From Campylobacteraceae bacterium (GTDB lineage: Bacteria; Campylobacterota; Campylobacteria; Campylobacterales; Campylobacteraceae), in the NCBI GenBank assembly GCA_012519705.1, contig JAAYPR010000052.1, positions 1 through 35,145 on the forward strand: a stretch of DNA of 35,145 nucleotides, read 5' to 3'. The notes beneath the pieces were generated by a model. That model searched no databases, was not told the DNA's origin, and saw nothing but the letters and a program-made list of their open reading frames with translations. Each line of letters opens with the position of its first letter. Position 1 is the first letter of the stretch. This document shows, one piece after another, positions 16,384 through 24,269 of this stretch. Position numbers and translations under genes: made by a program.

Positions 16384-17229
16384 TTACAGTTCTAAGTCAG
16401 CATGTCTTGCTGCGTGACAGTTTATGTTTATAGCCACAGGAAGACCAGCTATGTGGGTTGGATACCACTCGATATTTACTTTTACAGCAGTTGTTGTTCC
16501 GCCAAGTCCTTGAGGTCCAACTCCTGTTTTATTAGCTAGTTCTAAAAACTCCTCTTCAAGTTTTGCATATCTTGGGTCGCTATTTTTGCTATCCACATCT
16601 CTAGCGGCTGCGTATTTGGCTAGTAGAGCGGCTTGCTCCATAGTTCCGCCAATTCCAACACCTATAACTAAAGGAGGACAGGCATTTGGTCCAGCAAGCT
16701 TTACAGCTTCTAAAAACAGCTCTTTTACGCCCTCTAGCCCATCAGCTGGAACTAGCATTTTTAAAATACTTTTATTTTCACTTCCAAAACCTTTTGGAGC
16801 AAGTCTTATTTTAAATGTGTCGCCTTTTACTATCCTAGTGTGAATGATAGCAGGGGTATTATCACCTGTGTTTTTTCTATCAAATACTGGATCATTTACA
16901 ACTGATTTTCTAAGATAACTCTCAGTATATCCTTTTGCAACACCCTCATTTATAGCATCCTCAATGTATCCGCCTTCAATTCTTACATCTTGACCGATTT
17001 CTAAAAACACAACAGCCATTCCAGTATCTTGGCAAATTGCAATGCCAGAGTTTTTTGAAATTTCAGCATTTTTTAGGATTGTGTCAAGAATGCTTTTACC
17101 AAGCGGTGACTCTTCACTCTCTTTTGCATCTTCAAAAGCTTTTTTTAAATCAGGTGCTACTACACAACACGCCTCTTTGCAAAGCTTCGCAACCCCTTCT
17201 ACGATGTCGTTATATTTAACTACTTTCAT
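16384..17229 (-). CDS. class I fumarate hydratase (Fe-S hydro-lyase), alpha subunit
   Basis: This is the catalytic, cluster-binding subunit of the two-subunit hydro-lyase. The three cysteines expected to hold the [4Fe-4S] cluster are present: Cys66 (AICQDTGMAV), Cys184 (GPNACPPLVIG) and Cys271 (ININCHAARH). The segment GVGPQGLGGTTTAVKV (236-251) is also a family signature. The 281 residues are normal for the split form, where single-chain FumA-type enzymes have about 550. The start is supported by AAGGAAAAAGATG. The gene follows dcuB in the same direction with a strong hairpin between, so expression with dcuB may depend on read-through. TtdA (tartrate dehydratase) is the main alternative. Confidence 0.9.
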   Translation of the reverse strand: MKVVKYNDIVEGVAKLCKEACCVVAPDLKKAFEDAKESEESPLGKSILDTILKNAEISKNSGIAICQDTGMAVVFLEIGQDVRIEGGYIEDAINEGVAKGYTESYLRKSVVNDPVFDRKNTGDNTPAIIHTRIVKGDTFKIRLAPKGFGSENKSILKMLVPADGLEGVKELFLEAVKLAGPNACPPLVIGVGIGGTMEQAALLAKYAAARDVDSKNSDPRYAKLEEEFLELANKTGVGPQGLGGTTTAVKVNIEWYPTHIAGLPVAININCHAARHADLEL

Positions 17230-17248
17230 CTTTTTCCTTTCTCTATCT

Positions 17249-17280
17249 AAAAAGTTGTGGTAAAACTACCACAACTTTTT
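17249..17280 (-). terminator. hairpin between dcuB and the fumarase genes
   Basis: AAAAAGTTGTGGTA (17249-17262) and TACCACAACTTTTT (17267-17280) form a perfect 14-bp stem with a 4-nt loop. On the minus strand it starts 4 nt after the dcuB stop codon and ends in TTTTT. It should stop or reduce transcription from dcuB into the fumarase genes. Confidence 0.85.
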
Positions 17281-17284
17281 AATC

Positions 17285-18673
17285 TTAAAGATAGCCATAC
17301 ATTTTAGCTAAAACATATCCAACAGCACACGCTGTAAATACACCTATTAATCCTGGGATAATAAAGCTGTGGTTTATAACGTATTTTCCAATCCTTGTTG
17401 TTCCACTTCTATCGAACTGGATAGCAGCTAAGTCGCTTGGGTAAGTTGGAAGGATATAGTAACCATAGTTAGCCGCAGCAAACGCGATAACGATACCTGG
17501 GTCAACTCCTATACTTAAAGCTAATGGAACAAATGTAGCAACTGATGCTGCTTGAGAGTTTAGGAATTTACTAATTAAAATACCAATGATAACATATGCC
17601 CAAGGAACTGCTCTTAGCCACTCACCTAGAGTTGCTGTTAGAAGATCCATATGAGCTTTAAACATAGTATCAGCCATCCATGAAATTCCATAAATCGCAA
17701 CTAATGCAACCATACCGCTGTGGAAAATCTCATTTTTAGCAATCTTTGATGATTTGATTCCTGAAACTATCATTATAATAGCTGCCGCAAAAAGCATAAA
17801 GATTTGAATAGTCGGAGTCATTCCAAGTGGTTTCATATCGCCTTTTGCATTAGGCCATGCAGGGCGAAGTTCATCGAAGTAACCAACAATCGCAACAATT
17901 GCAATCGCCGCTAGGAATATCCACATACAAACCCAGTTAATTTTTGGAAGTTTTTTATCTAGAACAGTAGCAGTTTCGCCGTAAACATATTTTTTAAACT
18001 CAGGATCTTTGATTTTTTCTTGGAACTCTTCGTCTTTATCAAGGTCTTTTCCTCTAAACATAGACCAAAATCCTATTGCCAACACACCTATTAAAGTAGC
18101 TGGGATAGTAAGTTTTAGTAAGTCAACATAACTATTAAACCCTTCTATTACTACACCGTGGTTTAAAATAATAGTAACCATAGAAACACCAGCAACTGAA
18201 ACAGGGCTTGCTATAATAGCTAGCTGTGATGAAACTGTCGTAGCCGCCATCGGTCTTTCAGGTCTAACGCCATTTTTGATAGCGATGTCATAGATAATTG
18301 GAAGCAGAGTATAAACAGTATGTCCTGTTCCGCAAAGTATAGTAAGAAGCCAACCGATAACTGGAGCTAAGATACAGATATATTTTGGGTTATTTCTCAA
18401 AATTCTCTCTGAGATTTGAAGCATAACGTCAAGTCCACCACTTGCTTGCAAGGTCGCACTTGCGACAACAACCGCTAAAATAGTAAGAATAACATCGGTA
18501 GCTGGTTTTCCTGGTTGTAAGTTAAATCCAAAAATTAGGATTATAAGACCAATACCCCCTAAAATACCAAGTGCCATACCACCTTTTTTAGCACCATAAA
18601 ACAAACACCAAAGCACTATAATCAGTTGTATTAAAAACTGAGTGCTCTCACTAAGTCCAGTTAAAAGACTCAT
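17285..18673 (-). CDS. dcuB: anaerobic C4-dicarboxylate transporter DcuB
   Basis: DcuB exchanges external fumarate, malate, aspartate or related C4 acids for internal succinate across the inner membrane during fumarate respiration. The protein is highly hydrophobic with about 10-12 helices. It matches E. coli DcuB, as I remember it, far better than DcuA in several blocks: [39 protein letters not shown] and [19 protein letters not shown] place the start at the ATG at 18673 (462 residues). A frame with an earlier ATG at 18691 exists, but AAAGGAG lies between the two ATGs and the TATAAT at 18696-18701 would put the RNA start near 18689, after the first ATG. The gene is divergent from larA and upstream of the fumarase pair, a C4-dicarboxylate module. 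Confidence 0.95.
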   Translation of the reverse strand: MSLLTGLSESTQFLIQLIIVLWCLFYGAKKGGMALGILGGIGLIILIFGFNLQPGKPATDVILTILAVVVASATLQASGGLDVMLQISERILRNNPKYICILAPVIGWLLTILCGTGHTVYTLLPIIYDIAIKNGVRPERPMAATTVSSQLAIIASPVSVAGVSMVTIILNHGVVIEGFNSYVDLLKLTIPATLIGVLAIGFWSMFRGKDLDKDEEFQEKIKDPEFKKYVYGETATVLDKKLPKINWVCMWIFLAAIAIVAIVGYFDELRPAWPNAKGDMKPLGMTPTIQIFMLFAAAIIMIVSGIKSSKIAKNEIFHSGMVALVAIYGISWMADTMFKAHMDLLTATLGEWLRAVPWAYVIIGILISKFLNSQAASVATFVPLALSIGVDPGIVIAFAAANYGYYILPTYPSDLAAIQFDRSGTTRIGKYVINHSFIIPGLIGVFTACAVGYVLAKMYGYL

Positions 18674-18695
18674 ACCTTCTCCTTTTATCATAAAG

Positions 18696-18701
18696 ATTAT
18701 A
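18696..18701 (-). promoter_or_regulatory. promoter -10 of dcuB
   Basis: The minus strand reads TATAAT at 18701-18696, 22 nt before the chosen dcuB start. The predicted leader is under 20 nt and includes AAAGGAG. No clear -35 is seen. Confidence 0.6.
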
Positions 18702-18731
18702 GGTGTTATCTTACTCTTTTTTATGTTAAAA

Positions 18732-18758
18732 ATAAATAAAATTTTAAATTTTATTTAT
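18732..18758. promoter_or_regulatory. 27-bp palindrome between dcuB and larA
   Basis: The arms ATAAATAAAATTT (18732-18744) and AAATTTTATTTAT (18746-18758) are perfect inverses around one central T. The site lies 30 bp upstream of the dcuB -10 and 65 bp upstream of the proposed larA -10. It could be a shared operator. AT-richness raises the chance of coincidence. Confidence 0.4.
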
Positions 18759-18822
18759 AATTTATCAACTTTATTAATGATTTAAATTTTAAGCCACTTA
18801 AAAGCTAAAAAAAGTGATAATA

Positions 18823-18848
18823 TATAACTTATATAAATCATAAAGGGG
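18823..18848 (+). promoter_or_regulatory. promoter -10 and ribosome binding site of the lar operon
   Basis: TATAAC at 18823-18828 (or the overlapping GATAAT at 18816-18821) is a plausible -10. AAAGGGG at 18842-18848 is a strong ribosome binding site, 6 nt before the larA ATG at 18855. Confidence 0.5.
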
Positions 18849-18854
18849 CTATTT

Positions 18855-20105
18855 ATGGACATTACACTACCTTATGGAAAAGATGAAAAACTAACTTTAA
18901 ATTTAAATGAAAAAAACTTAATTGGCATTTTTGAGCCAAATGAAGTTGATAAATTTGATGAGGAAAAACTTATAAAAGATGGTTTAAACACTCCTCTAAA
19001 TCAAGCAAAATTTGATGAGTTTATAAACACCAATGAAAAAATAGTTGTGATAGTAAATGATGGCACTCGCCCTACTCCAACTGCAAAAGTTTTAAAGCAA
19101 ATTTATCCAAAAATTAAAGATAAAGATAAAGTTTTTATCATAGCAAATGGCTGTCATAGAGACCCAACTTTGGATGAGTATGAGATGATATTTTCTAAAG
19201 AAATTTATGAAGAGATAAGCAAAAAAGGCGAAGTTCATAGCCATAACGCTAAAGATGATGAGATGGTTTATTTAGGTGAGTCAAAAAACAAAACTCAGAT
19301 GTATCTAAATAAAATCGTTGCAAATGCTAAAAAAGTTATCGTTATAGGCTCTGTTGAGCCACACTATTTTGCTGGTTATACTGGCGGTAGAAAAGCATTT
19401 TTGCCAGGAACTGCTGCGTATGATACTATAACTCAAAACCATAAACTCGCTCTTAGCCTTGATGCAAAAGCTTTAAAACTTGATGGAAACCCCGTGCATG
19501 AAGATATGGTTGATGCGATGAAAGTTTTAAGCGGTATCGACATCTTTGCCATAATGAGCGTTTTAGATAGAGACCATGGCATTTATCATGTAAGTTCTGG
19601 GGATTTAAACGACTCATTTTATGACTGTATAAAAAAAGCCGATGAAGTTTTTTGCGTTGAGATTCCCAGAAAAGCCGACATCGTCATCTCAGTAGCTCCA
19701 TATCCTATGGATGTGGATTTGTATCAGTCACAAAAAGCTATGGACAATGGGAAGCTTGCCCTAAAAGATGGAGGGATTTTGATAACCGTTGCAAAGTGTA
19801 GAACCGGAATTGGCCCAAAAACATTTTATGATTTGATGGCATCAGCCCCAACTCCAAAAGAGGTTTTAGAAAAAATAGAAAAAGAGTATAAACTAGGGTA
19901 TCACAAAGCCGCTAAAATGGCTGAAATTTCACTTTGGGCTAAGACTTGGGCGGTGAGTGATTTAAGCGATGAAGAGATGAGAGATGTGCATTTCAAACCT
20001 TATCATGACTTGCAAAAAGCAGTTGATGATGCGTTTAGCGAGCTAGGAAGTGATGCTGAAGTTATCATTTTACCAGCTGGTTCTATGACAGTTCCAAAGG
20101 TTTAA
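18855..20105 (+). CDS. larA: LarA-family nickel-dependent 2-hydroxyacid racemase
   Basis: LarA racemises lactate, or related 2-hydroxyacids in other family members, by hydride transfer to a nickel-pincer nucleotide bound covalently to a lysine. The 416 residues keep the residues known from L. plantarum LarA: NDGTRPTP (Asp69, Arg72), ANGCHRDPT (His101), the SVEPHYFAGYTGGRK block with His170 and the cofactor-attaching Lys180, and NHKLA (His196). The protein is cytoplasmic. It opens a four-gene operon with the three cofactor genes; larC begins 1 nt after its stop. No larR regulator or larD lactate channel is present. The divergent neighbours are dcuB and a class I fumarase, which suggests a C4 hydroxyacid such as malate as an alternative substrate; this is inference. 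The start has AAAGGGG at ideal spacing. Confidence 0.93.
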   Translation: MDITLPYGKDEKLTLNLNEKNLIGIFEPNEVDKFDEEKLIKDGLNTPLNQAKFDEFINTNEKIVVIVNDGTRPTPTAKVLKQIYPKIKDKDKVFIIANGCHRDPTLDEYEMIFSKEIYEEISKKGEVHSHNAKDDEMVYLGESKNKTQMYLNKIVANAKKVIVIGSVEPHYFAGYTGGRKAFLPGTAAYDTITQNHKLALSLDAKALKLDGNPVHEDMVDAMKVLSGIDIFAIMSVLDRDHGIYHVSSGDLNDSFYDCIKKADEVFCVEIPRKADIVISVAPYPMDVDLYQSQKAMDNGKLALKDGGILITVAKCRTGIGPKTFYDLMASAPTPKEVLEKIEKEYKLGYHKAAKMAEISLWAKTWAVSDLSDEEMRDVHFKPYHDLQKAVDDAFSELGSDAEVIILPAGSMTVPKV

Positions 20106-20106
20106 A

Positions 20107-21300
20107 ATGTCAAAAGTTCTTTACTATGATTGCACTTCTGGGATAAGTGGCGATATGAATATCGCTGCTTTGCTTGACTTAGGCGTTGATTTTAAGCATT
20201 TGCAAAACGAACTTAAGAAGCTAAATTTAAATCATAAAATTTCACACAAAAAAGTTTTAAAATCAGGAATTTTAGGCATAAAATTTGACGTAAGTTATGA
20301 TGACCACACTCACGCTAGAACTTTCAAAGAGATAAAAAGAATTATAAATAGTTCAAATTTAAGCAAGTTTGTAAAAACTCTCTCAATAGAAATTTTCACA
20401 ACCATAGCAAAGGCTGAAGCTAAAGTTCATGATATTAGCGTAGAAAATGTTCATTTTCACGAAATTGGAGCAGTTGATTCCATCGTAGATATCGTGGGAG
20501 CGGCAGTTTGTTTGGAGTATTTAGGAATTGAAGAAATTTACAGTTCAAAAGTAGAGCTTGGTGGCGGGGTTGTAAAGTGTGACCATGGCGAGTTGAGCGT
20601 CCCTGCTCCTGCTACTTGCGAAATTTTAAAAGATATTCCTGTTAGTTTAGGTAAAGCAAACTTTGAACTTACAACTCCAACTGGGGCTGGGATTATAAAA
20701 ACCATCGCTAAAAGCTTTGATGAAAAACTAAGCTTTAAAATTCACAAAATTGGCTACGGAGCTGGCACAAAAGATGCTAGTTTTCCAAATTTACTAAGAG
20801 TTATGATTTGCGAAAAGTTGCAAAACAGTAGCGAAGAAACTCAAACTATTATAGAAACAAATATAGATGATATGAACGCTGAGGAGTTTTCTTTTCTTTG
20901 TGAACTGCTTTTTGAAAATGGGGCTTTAGATGTATATAGCTCGGCAATTTTTATGAAAAAAGGAAGAATCGGCTATAAACTAAGCGTTTTGTGTAAAAAT
21001 GAAGATTCTCTAAATTTAGAGAATCTAATCTTTGAAAATAGCTCAACCATAGGGCTTAGAAAATATGAGATTACAAAAGTTGAACTTCCTAGAAAAAGTG
21101 AAACTATCCAGACAAAATACGGCGAAATTAGTGTTAAAATTTCAAAAACGCCTCTTGGAAATTTAAAAGTAAAACCTGAGTTTGATGAGTGTAAAATCCT
21201 AGCTAAAAAACACGGCAAAACCATAAAAGAGATAAAAGAAGAAACTTTAAATGAATACGGCAAAACTAGAGCAGATAAAAGCTCAAATTTCAAAGCTTGA
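20107..21300 (+). CDS. larC: LarC, nickel insertion enzyme for the NPN cofactor
   Basis: LarC inserts nickel into the pyridinium-dithiocarboxylate mononucleotide by CTP-dependent cyclometallation, the last step of cofactor synthesis. The 397 residues form one uninterrupted frame. In L. plantarum the protein is made from larC1 and larC2 by programmed frameshifting. Family stretches include YYDCTSGISGDMNIAALLD (6-24), VHFHEIGAVDSIVDIVG (about 114-130), PAPATCEIL and ETNIDDMNAEEF. The histidine-rich loop of many LarC proteins is reduced to DDHTHA (His67, His69). A 24-bp perfect DNA palindrome lies in codons 299-307. The gene follows larA by 1 nt with AAAGG near the larA stop, and its last 50 nt overlap larE. 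Confidence 0.93.
   Translation: MSKVLYYDCTSGISGDMNIAALLDLGVDFKHLQNELKKLNLNHKISHKKVLKSGILGIKFDVSYDDHTHARTFKEIKRIINSSNLSKFVKTLSIEIFTTIAKAEAKVHDISVENVHFHEIGAVDSIVDIVGAAVCLEYLGIEEIYSSKVELGGGVVKCDHGELSVPAPATCEILKDIPVSLGKANFELTTPTGAGIIKTIAKSFDEKLSFKIHKIGYGAGTKDASFPNLLRVMICEKLQNSSEETQTIIETNIDDMNAEEFSFLCELLFENGALDVYSSAIFMKKGRIGYKLSVLCKNEDSLNLENLIFENSSTIGLRKYEITKVELPRKSETIQTKYGEISVKISKTPLGNLKVKPEFDECKILAKKHGKTIKEIKEETLNEYGKTRADKSSNFKA
21003..21026. repeat. 24-bp perfect palindrome inside larC
   Basis: AGATTCTCTAAA (21003-21014) is followed directly by its exact reverse complement (21015-21026). It encodes E-D-S-L-N-L-E-N-L in larC. As RNA it could only form a hairpin with unpaired bases at the tip; as DNA it is a possible binding site. 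It may be chance, since leucine, asparagine and glutamate codons here are AT-rich. Confidence 0.5.
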
Positions 21301-22021
21301 TAACTTAATAGTTGCTTTTTCAGGCGGAGTTGATAGCTCTTTGTTAGCAAAAATCGCCGGTGATGTTTTGGGTAAAAAAGCTTTAGCTGTGACTATCAAA
21401 ACACACTATATGAGCGAGACAGAAGATGCCATAAGTTTTGCAAAAATGCACGGCATAAATCATCAAATTTTAGAACTTCCAATTCATAAAGAAATGAAAA
21501 ATAATCCAAATTTAAGGTGCTATATCTGTAAAAAATATCTATTTACTGAAATTTTAAAATTCGCACAAAACTTAGGTTTTTCAAATTTGGCAGATGGAAC
21601 AAATAAAGATGATTTAAACGAATTTAGACCAGGACTTAAAGCTTCTAGCGAACTTGGCGTTATTTCACCCCTTAAAAATTTAACAAAAGATGAAGTAAGA
21701 GCTTTGTCAAAAGAGCTTGGTTTAAGCACCTTTGACAAACCATCAAATTCCTGCGTTTTAACGAGATTTCCATATAACTATAAATTTAGCGAATGTGATA
21801 TAAACTTAGTTAAAAAAGTAGAGAATTTACTAAAAGAAAATAAGCTAAAAAACATAAGAGCAAGGTTTGATGGTGTAAATTTAAAGCTTGAGATGAGTTA
21901 TAAAGATATGGTTAAATTTAGTGCAAATTTTAAAGATTTAGTTAAAGAAATAGATGAAATTTTAGGTGGTGGGGAAATTTTACTTGACTTAAAAGGACTT
22001 AGAAATGAGGTCTTAAAATGA
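21251..22021 (+). CDS. larE: LarE, sulfur transferase for NPN cofactor synthesis
   Basis: LarE activates the carboxylates of the LarB product with ATP and replaces their oxygen with sulfur. The 256 residues have the PP-loop motif SGGVDSS (24-30) of ATP pyrophosphatases. Cys168 (SNSCVLTRFPY) aligns with the sacrificial Cys176 of the L. plantarum enzyme. A further CxxC pair, Cys90 and Cys93 (LRCYICKK), is present; this three-cysteine set fits the [4Fe-4S] type of LarE described for Thermotoga maritima, as I recall it. The ATG at 21251 overlaps larC by 50 nt; the N-terminal KLEQIKAQISKLDNLIVAF is the expected lead into the PP-loop, and the next Met is far inside the domain, so this long overlap looks real. 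larB follows with an ATGA overlap. Confidence 0.92.
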   Translation: MNTAKLEQIKAQISKLDNLIVAFSGGVDSSLLAKIAGDVLGKKALAVTIKTHYMSETEDAISFAKMHGINHQILELPIHKEMKNNPNLRCYICKKYLFTEILKFAQNLGFSNLADGTNKDDLNEFRPGLKASSELGVISPLKNLTKDEVRALSKELGLSTFDKPSNSCVLTRFPYNYKFSECDINLVKKVENLLKENKLKNIRARFDGVNLKLEMSYKDMVKFSANFKDLVKEIDEILGGGEILLDLKGLRNEVLK

Positions 22022-22758
22022 GAGAAGAAGAAATTTTAAACTTAATAAATCAAATTAAAAACGATAAAATCAGCGATAAAGATGTTATAAAAAAACTCAA
22101 AAACTACCCATTTGATGATGTTGGTTGTGCTAAGATAGACAAGCAAAGAGTGCTAAGAAATGGCAACTCTGAGATAATTTACGGGGCTGGCAAAACCAAA
22201 AAAGAGATTTTAAAAATAACTCAAAATATGAGAGATGAAAATATCCTAATAACTAGAACCTCAAAAGAGGTTTTTGAACTTTTAAAAAAGCACCATAAAA
22301 ACATAAAATTTAACAAAACTGCAAAAACTATAACTATCTTAAATCAAAAGATAAAACTTACAAAAAGTTATATTGCCATAGTTTCAGCTGGGACATCTGA
22401 TAGCTATGTTTTGGAAGAGGCTTATGAAACTTCCATTTTTTTAGGAAACAAAACTAAAAAAATAATTGATGTTGGCGTGGCTGGGATAAATAGACTTTTT
22501 CTAAACCTTGAAAAACTTCAAAAAGCAAAAGTTATAATAGTCATCGCTGGGATGGAGGGAGCTTTGCCAAGCGTGATAGCTGGACTTGTAAAAGCCCCTG
22601 TTATAGGCGTTCCAACAAGTGTTGGGTATGGTACAAGTTTTGGTGGCATCTCAGCACTTCTATCTATGCTAAATAGCTGCTCAAACGGCATAAGTGTTGT
22701 AAATATAGACAACGGTTTTGGAGCGGCATATAATGCAAGTATTATAAACCACTTATAA
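22018..22758 (+). CDS. larB: LarB, NaAD carboxylase/hydrolase starting NPN synthesis
   Basis: LarB carboxylates the pyridinium ring of nicotinic acid adenine dinucleotide (NaAD) at C5 and cleaves off AMP, giving the dicarboxylate nucleotide used by LarE. The 246 residues have a variable N-terminus and a PurE-like core: VSAGTSDSYVLEEA (122-135), DVGVAGINRL (151-160), IAGMEGALPSVIAGL (176-190) and PTSVGYGTSFGG (199-210). Cys221, in LNSCSNGISVVNIDNGFGAA, matches in position the substrate-adduct cysteine of the L. plantarum enzyme. Translation is coupled to larE by ATGA. Here larB is last in the operon, whereas it follows larA in L. plantarum. Its stop codon lies in the stem of a terminator hairpin. 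Confidence 0.93.
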   Translation: MREEEILNLINQIKNDKISDKDVIKKLKNYPFDDVGCAKIDKQRVLRNGNSEIIYGAGKTKKEILKITQNMRDENILITRTSKEVFELLKKHHKNIKFNKTAKTITILNQKIKLTKSYIAIVSAGTSDSYVLEEAYETSIFLGNKTKKIIDVGVAGINRLFLNLEKLQKAKVIIVIAGMEGALPSVIAGLVKAPVIGVPTSVGYGTSFGGISALLSMLNSCSNGISVVNIDNGFGAAYNASIINHL

Positions 22759-22774
22759 TACTTGCACCACTTTT
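22734..22774 (+). terminator. terminator of the lar operon
   Basis: TGCAAGTATTATAA (22734-22747) and TTATAATACTTGCA (22753-22766) form a perfect 14-bp stem with loop ACCAC, followed by CCACTTTT. The larB stop codon (22756-22758) is in the right arm. The T run is short. The gap to the convergent batD gene is only 14 bp. Confidence 0.7.
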
Positions 22775-24269
22775 AAATCTCTTCTTTTAGCTCTATAAAA
22801 TACTCTATTAACTCTTTTTTATCTATCTTATGAGAGCCGTTTTTATATAGGTTTTCTTCCAGTTTACGCAGAGTTTCATCTACAAGCTCACTACTTCTAG
22901 CATATGGCAGAAGTAGGCAAAATAGAGCTTTGTCATCTTTTGCTTTTTTTATTTTAGTTTCGATGTTTGCTTCTTTTTTAGCTTTTCTTTTTGGTCTATT
23001 TTTAAAAATGTCAAATAGATAAAAAGCTAAAATCCCAGCTATAAAGCCGATTAGTAAATTTAGATATGAGTTTTTCTCCACAACTACCTCTTTAACAGTT
23101 GGGGCAACTAAACTATCATTTATAGTTTCAACTTTTGGTAGTCCAGCATCTTTTGCTTGACTCTCTACCGCTATAAAATGACTGCTGCTTCTTATGGTTT
23201 TTACCACATCTAAATCTTTATCAAAATAGTTAAACTCAAAAGCTGGAATGGTAAAGTTACTATCTCCCACAATGGCAAATTTTTGCACAAATTTACCACC
23301 AAACTCAGTTCCAACCATACCTATCTCAATCTCTGGTTCTTTTGCATAAACAACCGCTTCTTGCAAGTTTAAGTCAAATTTAGGGATATCGTTGATATTT
23401 CCAACCCCTTTTATAGTTAGAGTTAAATTTACAGGCTCATTCTCATCTGCTTTTACTTTATCAACTTCTGAAGAAATTTCAAACTTACCAATATTTACAA
23501 CTCCATTTGGAAGTGGTAAAACATCCAAATACAAAGTATTTGAAAACACCTTTTGCCACTCTACATCAACTGGGAAAAAACTACTAAAAAACGGATCATT
23601 AAACCCACTCTTAGCTTTACCAAATCTAGCGGTTAAAGGCTTTATCTCATAGTACCCTGACTTTTGCGGGAAAAGTAAAAAGCTAAGAGTATCTACTATA
23701 TACTCGCCCTCTGTTCTTTGACTCACCTCCCCAACAGGTCTTACAACAAAGTTTTCTAAGTCTGGATGGTCGTAGTCAAATCTATCATACCTAGCATCTA
23801 GCCTTCTTTTAAAATCTATATCAAGCCTTACGTTTCCACCAACGTGAACGTTGATTTTATTTAGTCTCATCTCCACTACAAACTCATCGCCACTTTTACT
23901 AACAACTGGCTCTAAGACATTTATAGTTGCTTCATTTGTAGTGTAAATTTGAGAGTCAACTTTAACTTCAAATTTAGGCAGAGTAACGTCTCCATCAGGC
24001 TTAAAATTATAACTTCTTGATAGAGTTTTTTCTCTTTTACCATTTATAACGCTTAGGCTTTGTGAGCTTGAAGTGCCGATAATCGGATATCCACCAACAT
24101 TTGTAATGCTTGGAAACTCTACATTTTCCCCATCAGCCGTTATAGTAAAAGTTGCCACGCTTCCTTTATAGATAGCTGGCGTATCAAGCTCTAAACTTAC
24201 TTTTGCGTTTAGGTTCAAACTTATAAATAGTATTAAAATTATCTTACCAAGGTTTAAGCTTTTTCTCAT
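22773..24269 (-). CDS. batD: BatD family protein
   Basis: BatD is the large periplasmic, membrane-anchored member of the Bat (Bacteroides aerotolerance) system; its biochemical role is unresolved. The frame is open further upstream, but I choose the ATG at 24269 (498 residues). It gives a clean signal peptide (MRKSLNLGKIILILFISLNL then NA-K) and has AGAGGA 8 nt upstream, while the upstream extension is unlike a secreted protein. After the signal come beta-rich repeats (LELDTPAIYKGSVATFTITA; a typical BatD opening), a C-terminal helix (YLNLLIGFIAGILAFYLFDIF) and a Lys-rich cytoplasmic tail. It overlaps batC by 26 nt and is last in the moxR-bat operon, convergent with larB. Confidence 0.88.
   Translation of the reverse strand: MRKSLNLGKIILILFISLNLNAKVSLELDTPAIYKGSVATFTITADGENVEFPSITNVGGYPIIGTSSSQSLSVINGKREKTLSRSYNFKPDGDVTLPKFEVKVDSQIYTTNEATINVLEPVVSKSGDEFVVEMRLNKINVHVGGNVRLDIDFKRRLDARYDRFDYDHPDLENFVVRPVGEVSQRTEGEYIVDTLSFLLFPQKSGYYEIKPLTARFGKAKSGFNDPFFSSFFPVDVEWQKVFSNTLYLDVLPLPNGVVNIGKFEISSEVDKVKADENEPVNLTLTIKGVGNINDIPKFDLNLQEAVVYAKEPEIEIGMVGTEFGGKFVQKFAIVGDSNFTIPAFEFNYFDKDLDVVKTIRSSSHFIAVESQAKDAGLPKVETINDSLVAPTVKEVVVEKNSYLNLLIGFIAGILAFYLFDIFKNRPKRKAKKEANIETKIKKAKDDKALFCLLLPYARSSELVDETLRKLEENLYKNGSHKIDKKELIEYFIELKEEI

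Noticed and set aside
20107-21300. Programmed frameshift in larC
   Set aside because: The frame is continuous through both LarC1- and LarC2-like parts, so no recoding is needed.
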